Positions 1-12,105 of a DNA stretch of 64,000 bases are shown here, piece after piece; positions within the stretch are counted from its first letter, which is position 1; the number at the start of each line of letters is the position of its first letter. Origin of the DNA: Dendrolimus kikuchii. Taxonomy: Eukaryota; Arthropoda; Insecta; Lepidoptera; Lasiocampidae. The notes beneath the pieces are model-generated. The model made no database searches and was not told the DNA's origin. It saw nothing but the letters and a program-made list of their open reading frames with translations. The stretch lies in assembly GCA_019925095.2 (NCBI GenBank), contig CM034394.1, positions 21,748,272 to 21,812,271 on the forward strand. The letters run 5' to 3'. The position numbers and the translations under genes are program-made.

Positions 1-830
1 GATGATAAAATGGAACGTTACGTAAAATAAGCTTTTTTAAAAAGGTTTTTAAATACAAGCTTTTGAGATCCTACATATCATGTAGCAGCAGAGCGCTAGC
101 CAAGATAAGTAAAACGAGCCCAAACACGACGGGTCTATCTTGTTTAGTACAGGAGTTCCTATGGCCACCTTCCGACTCCATCATCAGATCAGCTCCATGG
201 TACCATATTATTGCTTGTCACGCAATATACATATACGTGCAAAATTTCAGCTCAATCGGAAACCGGGAAGTCAATCAAATTTAACTTGAAAAAGATTCCG
301 TTACAAACATACGTATGAAGCTAATAATATAATAAAATAAATAATAATATAAAAAGCGTATTAAAATCCAATAAAATATTACGTTTAAAACCGTGAAAAT
401 GAGGTTTTAATTTTGTTGACTATTCAAACTATGACAATTTTTAATATACGCAAGTGAAGCCGCGGGCAATAGATAATCACACATACATGGTAAATTTTAT
501 ATAATTACCATTCTCAACAGCAAACTTTTATCCATTGTAACAACAAAGTCACGACAAAGACCATAAAACCCCCTTCGTAAACGTGTTAAGTCATCGATAA
601 TGCCGCAGAGGCCGCTTCCGAGGATGGCGTTCATGTAAAATGAGACATAACGCGCCGCGAACGGGATTATACCGTGTACGTGCTACGTTATTCACTTGCT
701 TGAAAGGAAGGGGACGGATAAGGCAATATTGTCTTATTAGTATTGGCTTTGTGATTTGACTTTTCTCTTGTGATTAAGAGTGATCAGAATAGGGGTGTGA
801 TATGTAAATTGAGTGTAATATGTTAGTTGG
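1..830. other. unassigned AT-rich DNA
   Basis: No gene, RNA or repeat recognised. The short reading frames here have no recognisable domain. Confidence 0.4.
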
Positions 831-1300
831 GTGTAATCCTTATTAATATTATAAATGCGAAAGTAACTCTGCCTGTTCCGTTTTCACGGAAAAACTAGTG
901 GACCAATTTGGCTGAAACTAAGTATATGTATATATTCTTTTTTTCAAAGAAGCAAGTGAGGTTTGTAAGAATAAGCCTGAATGGCGCTCTGTTGTTAGTG
1001 CCTACCCCGCAAGGGAACTGGCGTGAAGTTATGTATGTATGTATATATTTTCGATGCCGAGGATGAACATATGATACTTTTTATCCCGAAAAATGGGATA
1101 GTTTCCAGGATAAAAATATATTTGTCTCTCTGTTTGTTATCCTTTTATGGAAACTATTGGACCGATTTAGCTGAAACTCGGTACATATGCAATTTTAATA
1201 CCGAGGGTGGCCAAGGAATGCTTTCATCCTGGATAATGGGATAGATTTATGTAAAGCTTATCCCGGAAACTAGGATAGGTTTTGTGATTTTGTCCATTTT
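831..1300 (+). mobile_element. Helitron-like dispersed repeat, 5' portion, interrupted
   Basis: The start (TATTATAAATGCGAAAGTAACTCTG) and the following 'ctgaaactnngtacat' and 'tactttttatccc' blocks are typical of abundant lepidopteran repeats that end in CTAGT, usually regarded as non-autonomous Helitrons. A LINE tail is inserted at about 943-1049. The 3' hairpin-CTAGT end is not seen. The Helitron assignment is from family knowledge and is uncertain. Confidence 0.45.
943..1049 (+). mobile_element. RTE-like LINE (family B), 3' tail
   Basis: Last ~100 bp of family B: the end of the ORF (ends ...CTGGCGTGA) runs directly into a (TATG)n tail. It lies inside the Helitron-like repeat at 831-1300, so it inserted later. 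The microsatellite tail with no 3' UTR is typical of RTE-clade elements; the best-preserved coding copy is at 48466. Confidence 0.75.
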
Positions 1301-1308
1301 GCCCACTC

Positions 1309-1512
1309 GGTGCACTCGGGGTCCACTCGGAGTTCACTTGGGGTCCACTCGGGGTCCACTCAGAGATCACTCGGGGTTCACTCGGGGTCCACTCAAGGTC
1401 CACTCGGGGTGCACTCGGAGTCCACTCGGGGTCCACTGTGGGACCTCACGAGGACTCGGGGTCCACTAGGGGTCCACTAGGGTACCACTCGGGGTCCACT
1501 GGGGGTCCACTC
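1309..1512. repeat. 12-bp minisatellite (GGGGTCCACTC-like)
   Basis: About 17 imperfect tandem copies of a 11-12 bp unit close to 'cggggtccact', with variants such as 'cggagttcact' and 'aggggtccact'. The reading frames on both strands across it simply follow the repeat and are not genes. Confidence 0.9.
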
Positions 1513-2254
1513 TATAAACTTGAATGTACATAACTCTGTCTCTTGTCTTCCCACTCTCGTTAGACTCATAGGTTTGATGGAAGAAAACTATTTTTAGGGT
1601 TAAGCTTGCCTTTGTACATCACCACTATTTTGTAGTTTTATATGTAACTATTTGGTTTACAATAAAGAATATATTATATATTTGTAAAAAATTCCATCGA
1701 TATAGACCCCGTAGTTTCCAAGGAAAATGACTATCACATACAAAGCGGACAGACGTACTAACTTGACAAATGTAAATTTTTTTTAAAAAAATATACAAAA
1801 AAACCCATTAAAACACTGAAAAAAATCAATCCACAACCCTTTAAAGAAAGAAAGTACCGCCAAATTAAAAAGTCGTTAAAACCAGACTACAGTCACTTAA
1901 TTATACTGTCTCCTAAATTAAGTCAGGACGTTGCAGGTGATGAATATTTAAAAAGGCCGAAAACCTAAGCGTTACTTTGGATTTCAAACCACGTTGCTAC
2001 AGATACGGTGATGATTTTTAATTTTCAATTCGGACGGTACGGTATCTAAAAGTAAAACAAAAATTCTTACAATTTTCCTTCAGGGTCAGAGAAGTTAAAT
2101 CTTAAATTTTTTTTAGTATTAAAAGGACCCAAATAGTTAGTTGAAATTAAAGCACTAAGCAATATATTCGAAAGAGGTATGAAAACACAGTTATTTTTAT
2201 GTTCGTTTATTATAAGCCGCGGATTTCAAAATTATGTTTAGAAGCCGTATCCGT
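1513..2254. other. unassigned AT-rich DNA
   Basis: No gene recognised. 'tttggtttacaataaagaatatattatatat' near 1650 resembles the end of a LINE 3' UTR (compare 19486-19662), but the match is too short to call. Confidence 0.35.
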
Positions 2255-2566
2255 TATCCGTGCAGGAACGGAGAAAGAATACAATTTCCTGCGGCCGGGC
2301 GGCCTGTCGTAAGAGGCGACAAAACAACCCACAGCCAGGTGGTAGGGCATTTGCCCGACTGGATGGCTACCACCCCTGGTCTAGAGTATGCCGCCATAAG
2401 AACCTTGTGTTGTGTTCCGGCATTAGTGACCAGGTTCCAGTCTCTCTTAAGAGAGCAGCAGCGCATTTGTAGCAGCTTTGGTGTTGCAAATGTTCATAGG
2501 CGATGGTAACCGCTTTCCATCAAGTGGGCCGTCTACCTGTCTGCTGAACTCCTGCAATAAAAAAAA
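2255..2566 (+). mobile_element. family A ~310-bp A-tailed repeat, near full length
   Basis: Starts TATCCGTGCAGGAACGGAG and ends CTCCTGCAATAAAAAAAA. Fourteen copies of this unit occur in the window on both strands, most sharing the same 3' A-rich end, some truncated at the other end. That pattern fits a non-autonomous retroelement (SINE-like or a LINE 3' end). The unit ends also form a short inverted repeat (TGCAGGA...TCCTGCA), so a MITE is an alternative. No pol III boxes or RT code are clear. The peptides encoded on both strands recur copy after copy only because the DNA is repeated. Confidence 0.8.
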
Positions 2567-4281
2567 GCTCTATCAGTTAGATTAACTGGGATATACCCAC
2601 AACTTCATCCACACTTGACTTGAAATTCCTGCGGGATTCCCGGGTCATAAAGCACTGCAGCAATTATAAAAGTAATGAAATAAGTATATTTTTATGCACC
2701 CGAAGAACTTCGAACCGTTCCTGGGAATATTTCCGTGGGATAAAATATATTACACATTTTATTACATAAAATTTGCTATCGATCAATGAAAATCACTTTG
2801 GAATTAGATTTTTTTAAATCGGCCATTTTAAATAATTCGCAGAAAAAAAATCGCAGGATGTTCAGGATAAAACGTAGCGCAGATTTTAAGTCTAAAATGT
2901 TTCTGCCGATCAATGATACCCCCATCGAAATCGGCCCAGTAGTTTTTAATGAATCCCGAACAAACGGACAAGAAATTTTAAAAAAATGCATGGTGTTCTC
3001 CATTGTTTATGTAGTCTATTCTAGTTCCAGAGACGGAATGTTTAGAATTTTATAATAATATATGTTATAATAAAGTATAAAAATATATTGTAGAATAAAC
3101 TAATAAAAATGTTTTAAAAATAAAAATTACAAAACAATGACAGCTCCAAAAAATAGAATAATTTTTTTTTTTTTTTGAGTAATGTACTAAGACTGCTAAA
3201 AGTTAACAGATCAAAAATTAGAGAAAATGTGTCTTCTGTATACTGAAGTAGAAGTAAAATCACAAAAAATCAAATACATAGAATCATACATGTAACTGAG
3301 AGATGAAAAAATCACAAATGTATGGAATGTGGTTAAACAAAAATATTTTTATGACTCTTACTTAAATCAACGGGTAGTAAAGTTTGCTTCTGCAGTCGTA
3401 AATAGTATCCATCTTCTTCTAAGATTTGCATTGAAAAATAAAAAGTTCCATAGGTAATACCTAAATTTATATCGCTTTCTTCAAATAGAATGTTTTATCA
3501 AAACACATTGGCCAGTCTTTGAGATATTCATATGCATAAGGCAAAAGCAGTGAATAGAAGCCACTATGGAACCTATATTTATCCTTTGAATTGACACACA
3601 ATTAGTAAATTTCAATCAAATTCTAATTAGGTTAATTATGATAAAATTGCATAATATTCCGCACTACGGGTACAATTTTGCAGTCACTTAGGCGACGACT
3701 ATTTAATTAACAGAGTTTCCACCTTCTAACCTAGTTTCGGCACCTAAAAGCACTGCTGTTAGTGTTAATGCACTGAATATTATGAGGTTTGTGTGTTCAT
3801 TTGCAATTTTCTTTAAATAAATACTGCTAATGTTTGGTTTAGTTGCAAACAAGAAGAGGTAACCAACCACATTATTATTACAACGTAAATACTAGGAAGT
3901 TCGTCACAGTCCATGCATAATTAAGAATTCCTTAGAGGTTACAATTGTCCAATTTTCTCGTTATTTGGCTATGAAATCGGAAATAACTATATAAAATTGA
4001 AAACAGTTTACAAACTAATTTAAAAAAATCATTCCAAGAAAAATTACCGCAGGAATCCCACAATAAAAAAAATAACACAGCTTTTAAGTGCAAAAAATTT
4101 CTGTCGATTAACGAAAACCGCTTCAGCATCGACCCTGTAGATTTTACGTGAATTCCGAAGAGACAGACAAATAGACAAATCTAAAAAAAATACATCGTGT
4201 TCTCCATCGTTCATACAGTGTTTTCCAATTGATTTTTGTTTTTAATAGCTTCAATGTACAGACACGCCACGTTTATATTAT
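2567..4281. other. AT-rich DNA with two degraded dispersed repeats
   Basis: 2770-3060 and 3940-4235 share the pattern '...ctgccgatcaatgataccnccatcgaaatcggcccagtagttttt...gaacaaacggacaagaaa', an old form of the Helitron-like repeats described at 42409. The 89-residue frame at 2786 falls inside this repeat and is not a gene. Nothing else recognised. Confidence 0.4.
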
Positions 4282-4986
4282 TGTTACATTTAGTCTTCTT
4301 TTATTTACTTAGTGTTTAAAAAAACAGCCCATTGTTTATTGTAATCTTTTATGGCAGTCATTAACAAGGTGTGATTCTCGGAAATTCGGTCACGCGGCTG
4401 AGCAGACATATTGCATCCGTGCAGTATAAAGCAATGCCTCGATTGATGGACGAGGCAGTCAAGCCAGAACCACGATCAAGGCGAGAATTGTGTACATTCG
4501 GTGATCTATTTAGTGACGGACTTTGCGCGTGTTATTGAATCGTGAATTACGTTTGCACTGGTTGTGTTCAGTTATATTTGTACCTGTGTTATACGTGTTT
4601 GTAAAGTTCTAATAAACTGTATAATATATATATTTTTTTATTGCAGGAGATGAGCAGACAGGCAGACGGTCCACTTGATAGAAAGCGGTTACCATCGCCT
4701 ATGGACATTTGCAACACTAAAGGTGCTACAAATGCGCTGCTGCTCTCTTAAGGGAGACTGGAACCTGGTCACTAATGCCAGAACACAACTCAAGGTTGTT
4801 ATGGCGACATACTTTAGACCAGGGGTGGTAGCCATCCAGTCGGGCAAATGCCCTACCACCTGACTGTGGGTTGTTAAGTCGCCTCTTACGACAGGCCCCC
4901 CAACGCAGGAAATTGTATTCTTTCTGCGTTCCTGCACCGATAAAATTCCAACAGCATTATAATTGGAGTCCTGTAACTCGTAACCA
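4282..4986 (+). mobile_element. solo LTR, family E, with nested family A copy
   Basis: Starts TGTTAC; 'gtgacggactttgcgcgtgt' and the 'gttctaataaact' polyadenylation-like block match the other family E LTRs (10638, 23784, 32536, 58657). The LTR is split by a family A element at 4632-4942, and its 3' end resumes after it ('aattccaacagcatt...gtaacc'). No clear target duplication is left. Confidence 0.75.
4632..4942 (-). mobile_element. family A repeat nested in a solo LTR
   Basis: Full-length family A copy on the minus strand (T-rich run then GCAGGAGATGAGCAGACAGG, ending TTCCTGCACCGATA). It sits near the 3' end of the family E LTR at 4282-4986, which fixes the order of insertion. Confidence 0.85.
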
Positions 4987-5624
4987 TATCATAGATTATT
5001 TAACAGTAATCTTCTACTTGGCTCGCCCCTTACTCTCATAAAAAATCAAAATACACCAAAAAGAATAATGGTCCTATACTTGAACATTTATCAAACTTAA
5101 TTTTGGCGGATTGATGAAAAGATTCCGGCTCAGTTCCGGCAACTTTGGGAATATCATCTATCACGATATAAGTTAAACCATTTGCATGATAAACGACTTC
5201 GAACCCATGCTGTTAACTTCCTTTGCCTCTTTCGATTTTGACGGCATTCTTACGTATTTCAATAGAAATGCTTTTCAAGTCGGCCAGTGATTCACTTCGG
5301 AATTCAACAAGTTATATTTGCAACATCGGCCGTTGCATACGCTGTATTGTTTATCTTAGGTTGAATAGTGGATGGTCGAAATTGTTCAGATCGTGAATGG
5401 AATTATTGATAATAATACATTTTAGATTTAGTAAAGCCATGCTGGAACCATTATCTTGATTACAGTTCGCTGTATCGGCTCGATTGCTATGATACTACGC
5501 TCTTACAGAAAATCTTCGTGAAAGGGTTAAGTTTGAGCTAGTCTTGCTTCGCGTGATGAGTAAGTGATCCGATAGCTTACTTTCCTCTCTCCCTATCGCA
5601 TTCCTCCTGTCTGATCCGTCTATT
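4987..5624. other. unassigned DNA
   Basis: No gene or repeat recognised. Confidence 0.35.
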
Positions 5625-5788
5625 CCATCCCTTTCATCCCACCCTCTCTATATCATCTTATCCTCTCTATCTCGTCCCATTCTCTGTATTTCATCCCACC
5701 CTCTGTATTTCATTCCACCCTCTGTATTTCATCCCATCCTCTCTATCTCATCCCATCCTCTCTATCCCATCCCATCCTCTCTATCTCA
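5625..5788. repeat. C/T-rich ~20-bp minisatellite
   Basis: Imperfect tandem copies of a unit close to 'atcccatcctctctatctc', about 160 bp in total. Confidence 0.85.
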
Positions 5789-5926
5789 GGTTGGCAAAGC
5801 GTTAGTATATATAGCTCCTGGTGTTGCAAAAGTCCACTTTCCGTCAGGCGGGACATTTTTCCAGCTTCGCAATAAAAATTATACTAAATTAATGTGTCGG
5901 CAAATTCTCCTAATTATTATAAAATT

Positions 5927-6115
5927 ATTAGCGGTCCCGGCAGACATTGTCTTGGCCAGAAAAATAAAATAAAAATCTAGGACTCAATTCCAACGCCATC
6001 TACCGGCTCTAATTGTAAATTTAAATCATCCGGGGACCGAATCAAACGCACACAAAAAATCATCAGAATCGGTGAAGTCGTTCTCAAATTATGTGCGTAC
6101 ATATATTTATACGAT
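5927..6115 (-). mobile_element. Helitron-like repeat (GCGGCCCCGGCAGACGTTGTC type)
   Basis: 'gcggtcccggcagacattgtc', 'ccatctaccggctctaattg' and 'aatcatccggggaccga' match the longer copy at 41116. The 3' CTAG end is slightly decayed (ATTAG). Confidence 0.55.
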
Positions 6116-6230
6116 TTATTTTTATTTACATAGATAAATAGATGATTTAAATAAAGTTACGTTTCATAATTATTTAGTTGCATTTATTATAAAATGAATA
6201 ATTGGTCAAGTCTGTGTCGGACTACCTACA

Positions 6231-6545
6231 TTATCCGTGCAGGAACCGAGAAAGAATACAATGTCCTGCGGCCGGGCGGCCTGTCGTAAGAGGCGACTAA
6301 ACAACCCACAGCCAGGTGGTAGGGCGTTTGCCCGACTGGATGGCTACCACCCCTGATCTAAAGTATTTCGCCATAACAACCTTGAGTTGTGTTCCGGCAT
6401 TAGTGACCAGGTTCCAGTCTCCCTTAAGAGAGTAGCAACGCATTTGTAGCAACTTTGGTGTTGCAAATGTCCATAGGCGATAGTAACCGCTTTCCATGAA
6501 GTGGGCCGTCTGTCTGTCTGCTGATCTCCTGCAATTAAAAAAAAA
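6231..6545 (+). mobile_element. family A repeat
   Basis: Near full length, from TTATCCGTGCAGGAACCGAG to CTCCTGCAATTAAAAAAAAA. Confidence 0.85.
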
Positions 6546-7188
6546 CATTGAAAAGTTTCATTGTAATGGAATGAAGCGTGACACCAGGAGGCTACCACTA
6601 TTTTCGACAGTTGGTTGCGAGACTGTTGAAAATGTATTCCATTGAAGATACCCCCTATCTCATAAATAGCATTTTTGAAGTTCTACCGTCATAAATCATT
6701 TTAGAATTGTCCATTTTATAATTCAAAAGTCAGAGTAGGATACACTTATAGGCGTTAATATCAAGAAATGTTAGGCAGCCAATTTTGAACGTTATATTCT
6801 GTGTACATAAGCCTAATTCGTTTATAGATTTTAAAAATTACGGTATTACATTAAAACGTCCCAAGGACAGTGCTTAGACGCGCGGTAAAAATTGGGCGGC
6901 TTTTTTCTACGACTTCCTGTCGTACTAACGCAGGACTTTGTGCTCCAATGTACCAACTCGTCAACAACCACAATATATATTTTGAAAACATCGACATCTT
7001 TGCACTTTCCTTGGGTGCTTTTAAAAAATATGTTATTAACGCCATTAAGGATCAGGCATTGTAATTTTCTGTCATTTTTATTTTTATTTTTGTGTCTCTG
7101 TTGTCTTTATCCCTCACATATATGAAATGTATATAAGCGTGTTGATGTGTGTGTTTGATTGCGCGGGCGCGTGCGTGTTCAGGTGTGC
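6546..7188. other. unassigned DNA
   Basis: No gene recognised; the reading frames at 6851-7125 have no domain I know. Confidence 0.35.
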
Positions 7189-7190
7189 AT

Positions 7191-7233
<43 letters not shown>

Positions 7234-7234
7234 C

Positions 7235-7288
<54 letters not shown>

Positions 7289-7362
7289 GTGTGCGTGTGC
7301 GCGTGTGTGTGTGTGTGTGCCTGTGGATGGATGGATGTGTGTGTGTGTGTGTGCGTGTGTGG
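7189..7362. repeat. (GT)n microsatellite with (GC)n interruptions
   Basis: Long GT tract with a short CGCGCGCGCG block and a GGAT run. The Cys/Val-rich translated frames over it are artefacts. Confidence 0.97.
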
Positions 7363-8562
7363 GTGACCGTGAGTTTTGTATATGTCCCCTATTCTTTTAA
7401 AGTATTGTACACTACCATCTTTTAGTTCGTGGATAATGTAGTTGGATAAGCACTGATTTTATACTATTTTTTTTTTATTATGTAACTTTAGTGTATATCT
7501 GTTTATTATCCTAAATAAATAAATAAATAAACGGAGCTTAACAACTAACTTATCAGATATAAAATCAGTATAATAATACTATTATAATTTTCACCATTTA
7601 AAACAGAAATACTAAACTTTTATTAAATGGTCCTAAATTTAGATGTAATTTGTGATACTAAATTTTAAGTAAACAACTCCTACAATTCTCGTATTTCAAT
7701 ACATGTGTTGATATTTTCCTTCAATTATCTCATGTATAATGTAACCATATCTTTTGATCATTGCGGATAATATTAAATCTCTCTATCTAGAACAGTGCAC
7801 CCGCTTGCACTAAACGCCGCTGATATTCGTGCTTTTAATTAGCGAGTGAACATGGGATTAAGATGTCATAATCCTCAAATGCGCAGCTAACTCGATACTA
7901 CTATTGTATTAAGAAATACATATTTCTATTACGAAAGCATAGGAAAAGGAAAAAGAATATATTTTTTGGGAGAAATAAAAAGTATGTTGCTATCTAGACT
8001 CAAGGATCTTCGGCTATCATTTTATATTTGGTAGTTTTATATACGTTAAATCTTTTCATTACGTATTCAGGTTTAGACTTAACACTTAGTGGAATTAGGG
8101 CAATAGTGCGAAAAAATGACACAAAATAAGTAAATTCATTAATAATATATTGTACCAACTTCATCTTATTTAAAATGCGCACCTCGGTTACTACATGCAT
8201 TCATGCGAATAGCAGTGTTTGGGAAAGCCATCGCAAGATGGCGTTGGACTGTTGAATCCATCGATATACTTAAGTCAGTTAACCATTACAACGTGTGCGT
8301 GCGCTCAAACAAAACAAATTCCAATCGAAACAAACTTAATACAAAACCTTAACTTTCAACGAAATATTTAACCAACATTACAAAACTTCCATGTTCACCA
8401 CTTCTCAGTGCAAGGCTTCGCTGGACTCTACGCACGAAGGCGTCTGAAATGTACCATTCCCATACGTTGACGTGTGATTCGAGATTGAAAGGGGGTTTGC
8501 GTAATTCATTTGTCACGAATTACTTGTATGATCAAATTTTTAGTCAAATGTATCGAACTTAG
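7363..8562. other. unassigned AT-rich DNA
   Basis: Only an (AATA)n run near 7515 stands out. No gene recognised. Confidence 0.35.
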
Positions 8563-8757
8563 TCTGGTCTAGAGCATGCCGCCATAACAACCATGAGTTG
8601 TGTTCCGGCATTAGTGGCAGGTTCCAGTCCCATCTACGAGTACGGCAGCACATTGATAATACCTTGTGTTGCAAATTTTTATACGTGACAGTAGTAACCA
8701 TTTTCCATCACAGTTGGGCCGTCAGCCTGTCTGCTGAAGTCCAGCAATAAAAAAAAT
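8563..8757 (+). mobile_element. family A repeat, 5'-truncated
   Basis: Begins at the internal 'tggtctagagcatgccgcc' block and keeps the A-rich 3' end (CCAGCAATAAAAAAAA). 5' truncation with an intact tailed 3' end supports a retroelement origin. Confidence 0.8.
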
Positions 8758-8987
8758 AATTTACAGTTTTGATACATATAATTATATTAATTATACATAA
8801 TATAATATACTAATAATTCTTTATTGAAGTTTCTGCCTTAACTTTAGAATACATTGTTGGTGGGAATCTTCTTGAATGAAATACCTGTATCAGAAGATTC
8901 CACTCTTCACGTTACATACATTACATACATGTATTGAAAAACTAAAAAAAAAATATTGCTTAATACTATAATTAATGTCTTCATAAT

Positions 8988-10149
8988 ATTTTCTTAAGTT
9001 TTCGCGAATTGTATACATAATAAAACTACGTTTTAACGGTTTTAAGCGCGGTAATTTTATTTGATTTTGGTTTTTCCGACGTTTCGGCCACTTTTCAGTG
9101 GCCGTGATCATGGAAGACAAAGATGTCAAGTGTCAACAAGTATTGTTAAAGTTTTAATATTTAGCCTACCGCCAACTTGTTAATTTTAATTATTTAATTT
9201 TAATTGTGTTTAAGGTTATTATTTACTCCATGAGAGCCTAATCTAATTTACTACCGCTTCGCAACATGTTATGGCTTGAAGAGAAGAAGCGGCGCAAGAA
9301 ACTCTTCAGCAAACATGCCTAGCTCTAATAATTTTATATAATATTAAAATGGGTGGAAGGAAAAATAAAAGTAATTATCAGTCAAGTTGGTTTGTGTTCC
9401 GTTGTACGCAGAAAGAGCTCACAGTGTCTTGAGGTCTGGCAGCTGGTTTTTGCTGGGTTTGGGTCTTAATAGTTTTGATAATTGAATCCCAAACAGGTGG
9501 TACTTGCCAACCATCTTCTCTATTGAAATTTGGGTGTTTTTTGATTTCAATAGCCTCACGCATCATTCTAGGTATGAAACGATTCTCTTTCGCGAGGATT
9601 TGTGGGTTATCGAATTTGATATAGTGGTTGGGTTTATCCAGCGTGTGTTCACTGATCGCAGACTTCGTAGACCTTGTGTGTTTCATGTCAGCAATGTGTC
9701 CTTTACTCGTGTTTTTATGCTCCTCTTTGTTTGCCCAATGTATGATAATCCACACTCACAATCAAGTTTGTAGACCCCTGCATCCTGGAGTGGGATATTG
9801 CATTTCACAGGTCTCAGAATTTGGGTAATCTTTCTGCGGCTTGAAATATGTTTTGATTGAAGCTCGCCTGAGTATGTGACCAATTCTGACTGTGACCCCC
9901 TTGATGTAGGGTAGGGTAGCAGGGCACCGCTCAACTGAAGGTGGTTTGGGGCCTTTGTGACGTTGGTGTGGAGTCTTCAGCTGATTGCTTTGTAGAACTC
10001 GCTTGACATGCTGAAGCTCTCCAGCTATGTGGTTCTCGTCACAAATTTTCTGTGCTTTCTGAAACAAAGATTTGCCCACGGTAGCTAACTGACTAGGATG
10101 GTGGTGAGACGAACCATTAAGGTATTTAATGTCTTCATTTTGAATTTTC
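8988..10149 (-). mobile_element. Penelope-like element, 3' part with GIY-YIG endonuclease and terminal repeat
   Basis: The minus strand encodes, from about 10,149 down to 9,378, the C-terminal part of a Penelope-like polyprotein. It begins in the thumb region ('YLNGSSHHHPSQLATVGKS'), then has the GIY-YIG motif pair 'GVYKLDC...LSYIGQTKRS', followed by the downstream 'NRFIPRMMREAIEIKKHP' block usual after the endonuclease. Frame changes split it near 9750 and 9930, so it is a pseudogene, and the RT core is missing (5' truncation). Below 9130 lies the terminal repeat: a 7-bp stem with a GAAA loop next to GAAACGTC, and 'ttttaacggttttaagcgcgg'. Other terminal fragments are at 13690, 28555 and 47228. 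Confidence 0.85.
9378..10149 (-). pseudogene. Penelope-like polyprotein C-terminus (GIY-YIG endonuclease), frameshifted
   Basis: Three overlapping frames (about 9762-10149, 9683-9934 and 9378-9755) together give one degenerate polypeptide. It has a His-rich thumb-like segment, a Cys-containing 'C-x-C' before YIGQT as in Penelope endonucleases, then a basic tail. Penelope proteins join RT and a GIY-YIG nicking endonuclease for target-primed reverse transcription; here the RT catalytic part is absent. At least two frame breaks mean no functional product. Confidence 0.8.
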
Positions 10150-10637
10150 GCTCAAGTCGCCAGTCTGATAAGTGTATAATATATAATATTTCTTTAATGC
10201 ATCTTGTAGTCGATATCTGTCAATTGATCTTCTTTAAAGACTTATCGAAGTAGTTCTTACGAATACATGTACAAACTTAGGACGGCAATGTCTCATATGA
10301 AGCATAACGCAATAACACATTACTTAAACACCACACCACAACGTTATTTAATATTTCTGTTGATGTTTAGTTTGATTTCGTTCTAGCACAATGTGTATTT
10401 AATAAACAAATATCACGATACAGCCATGATCTCGTTTCTTGAGCTGCGGTTGGACTGTTTTGTTAATCGGTGCGTTTTCTAAACGATGATGCACTTACAA
10501 GTTTAATATAATTGTAGTCATTTAACAGTAGCTGCATTCGCAGAATTATTCATAATTTATCCCGCAAATTGTCGGATAGTTTTAAAATATAAGATGCCAT
10601 AACACGATGTCAAAACGGTTGTGATCTTTTATAATAT

Positions 10638-11178
10638 TGTTACGAGTTTGCGGGACTCGAATTAAAATGCCGTTAGAATTGTTATATAGTTTATTAGAAC
10701 TATGCAAACGTATAACACAGGTACAAATATAACCGAACGCAACAAGTCCAAACGTAATGCAGAAGGTCGTAATTCAATAAAACGCGTAAAGTCCGTCACT
10801 ATCAGATTCCCGAATGTACACAGGTCACGCCTAAATCGTAGTTGTAGCTCAACTGACCTCCTCTCTCAATCAGGCCATCGTTTTATCCTTCATAAATGCA
10901 AATGTGCCCACCCGGCAACGTCGACATAATTTCCTAGAATTAGCTTGTACTTATAATCCGCAACACATGGCTAATGATGCTCCAGAACGGCCATAAACGA
11001 GTACAATAGGACAATTGGCTGTTCTCCACAATAACTAGAAACGTATGCCAATAAATAAGTGAACAAAAGAAGACGATCATAAAAGGATTACAATTAGTTC
11101 AAATGCCGATAGGTAATAAAATGTGCTTTTAAAGATCTGTACGTGGAATTTATTTTTGTCGGAGCCTATGTTGTAACA
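10638..11178 (-). mobile_element. solo LTR, family E, with ATAT target duplication
   Basis: Bounded by TGTTAC...GTAACA and flanked by ATAT at 10634-10637 and 11179-11182. The sense strand is minus: read that way it carries 'gtgacggactttacgcg' and 'gttctaataaact' near the 3' end. No internal retroelement sequence on either side, so it is a recombined solo LTR. The 75- and 64-residue frames inside are not genes. Confidence 0.88.
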
Positions 11179-11182
11179 ATAT

Positions 11183-12105
11183 CATTAAAATATATAGTTA
11201 ATTTGTTTGTCAACTACCGTATGTTAAGGATTTATATATTAACGGTTCTGTTCATATTGATTTGGAGTAGGGTTAAAGGCTTCTTTACTTTACTTTACCA
11301 TAAAGAAGGCTTCAAACTCACTCTAACTCAATATTAATATAACTTTTTTCACGAGACGTTGTTATAAACATATAAGTGACAGACAATTATAAGACCAAAC
11401 ACGAAGCCATAAAAAACATGTAATTTATACAAATATATCGTAGTAGCAAATATGTATTTTACTTTACATATATAATCTTATTTCATTAGTAGATAAAGAA
11501 ACGCAAAGCAAATCGCGGCAGAAAAACGTTACTTACAGCGTTTATTCTATCAAGTGCGGCAAACCTTAGACATTTGCTTTGTTAAATTAATGTTTTTGTT
11601 TCAAGATAAACAAGCACGTACATACATTTTAGACGTAGGTATCATATTATGTCGCTTGTTTTGTAAAAAGATATTTTATAAAGTCATTACTAAGAAAGCG
11701 TGTTTCTTGTGTTTTTCCTTTTTCTCCGCCTCGAGGATGAACCGACTATCATGCATTTGATACAGGTCATCGCTATACTTTCTCAAACTTGTATCTTGAA
11801 GAATAAGTTTCTTTTTTTAAAACCATAGTAACTCAAAACGACAAAGCATATTATAATTGTAACAAAATATTATAAATATTTATTACATATTACGCCTGAA
11901 AACTGCCTATAAATACATGACTTCTTTTCCACTATTGGAAACACGTATTAGAATGAAACGCGCATTTCTTATATACCCACTAAGATACGAGTTTGGCATA
12001 AAATGAATTGAGAATTAATATAAACCTTATAATAGAAATATATATACTACTTATATATTTAAGACTGTCTGCGCCCGACACTTTGTGCGTAACTTGGATA
12101 TTTAG
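11183..12105. other. unassigned AT-rich DNA
   Basis: No gene or repeat recognised. Confidence 0.35.

Noticed and set aside
1224..1469. Repetitive Pro/Trp/Ser and Gly/His/Ser frames
   Set aside because: Products of the 12-bp minisatellite on either strand.
5810..5880. 'ggtgttgcaaaagtccactttccgtcaggcggg...gcaataaaaa' as another family A copy
   Set aside because: Only a few words agree with family A, in a different arrangement; too weak to call.
7127..7425. Cys/Val-rich frames
   Set aside because: Translation of a GT microsatellite.
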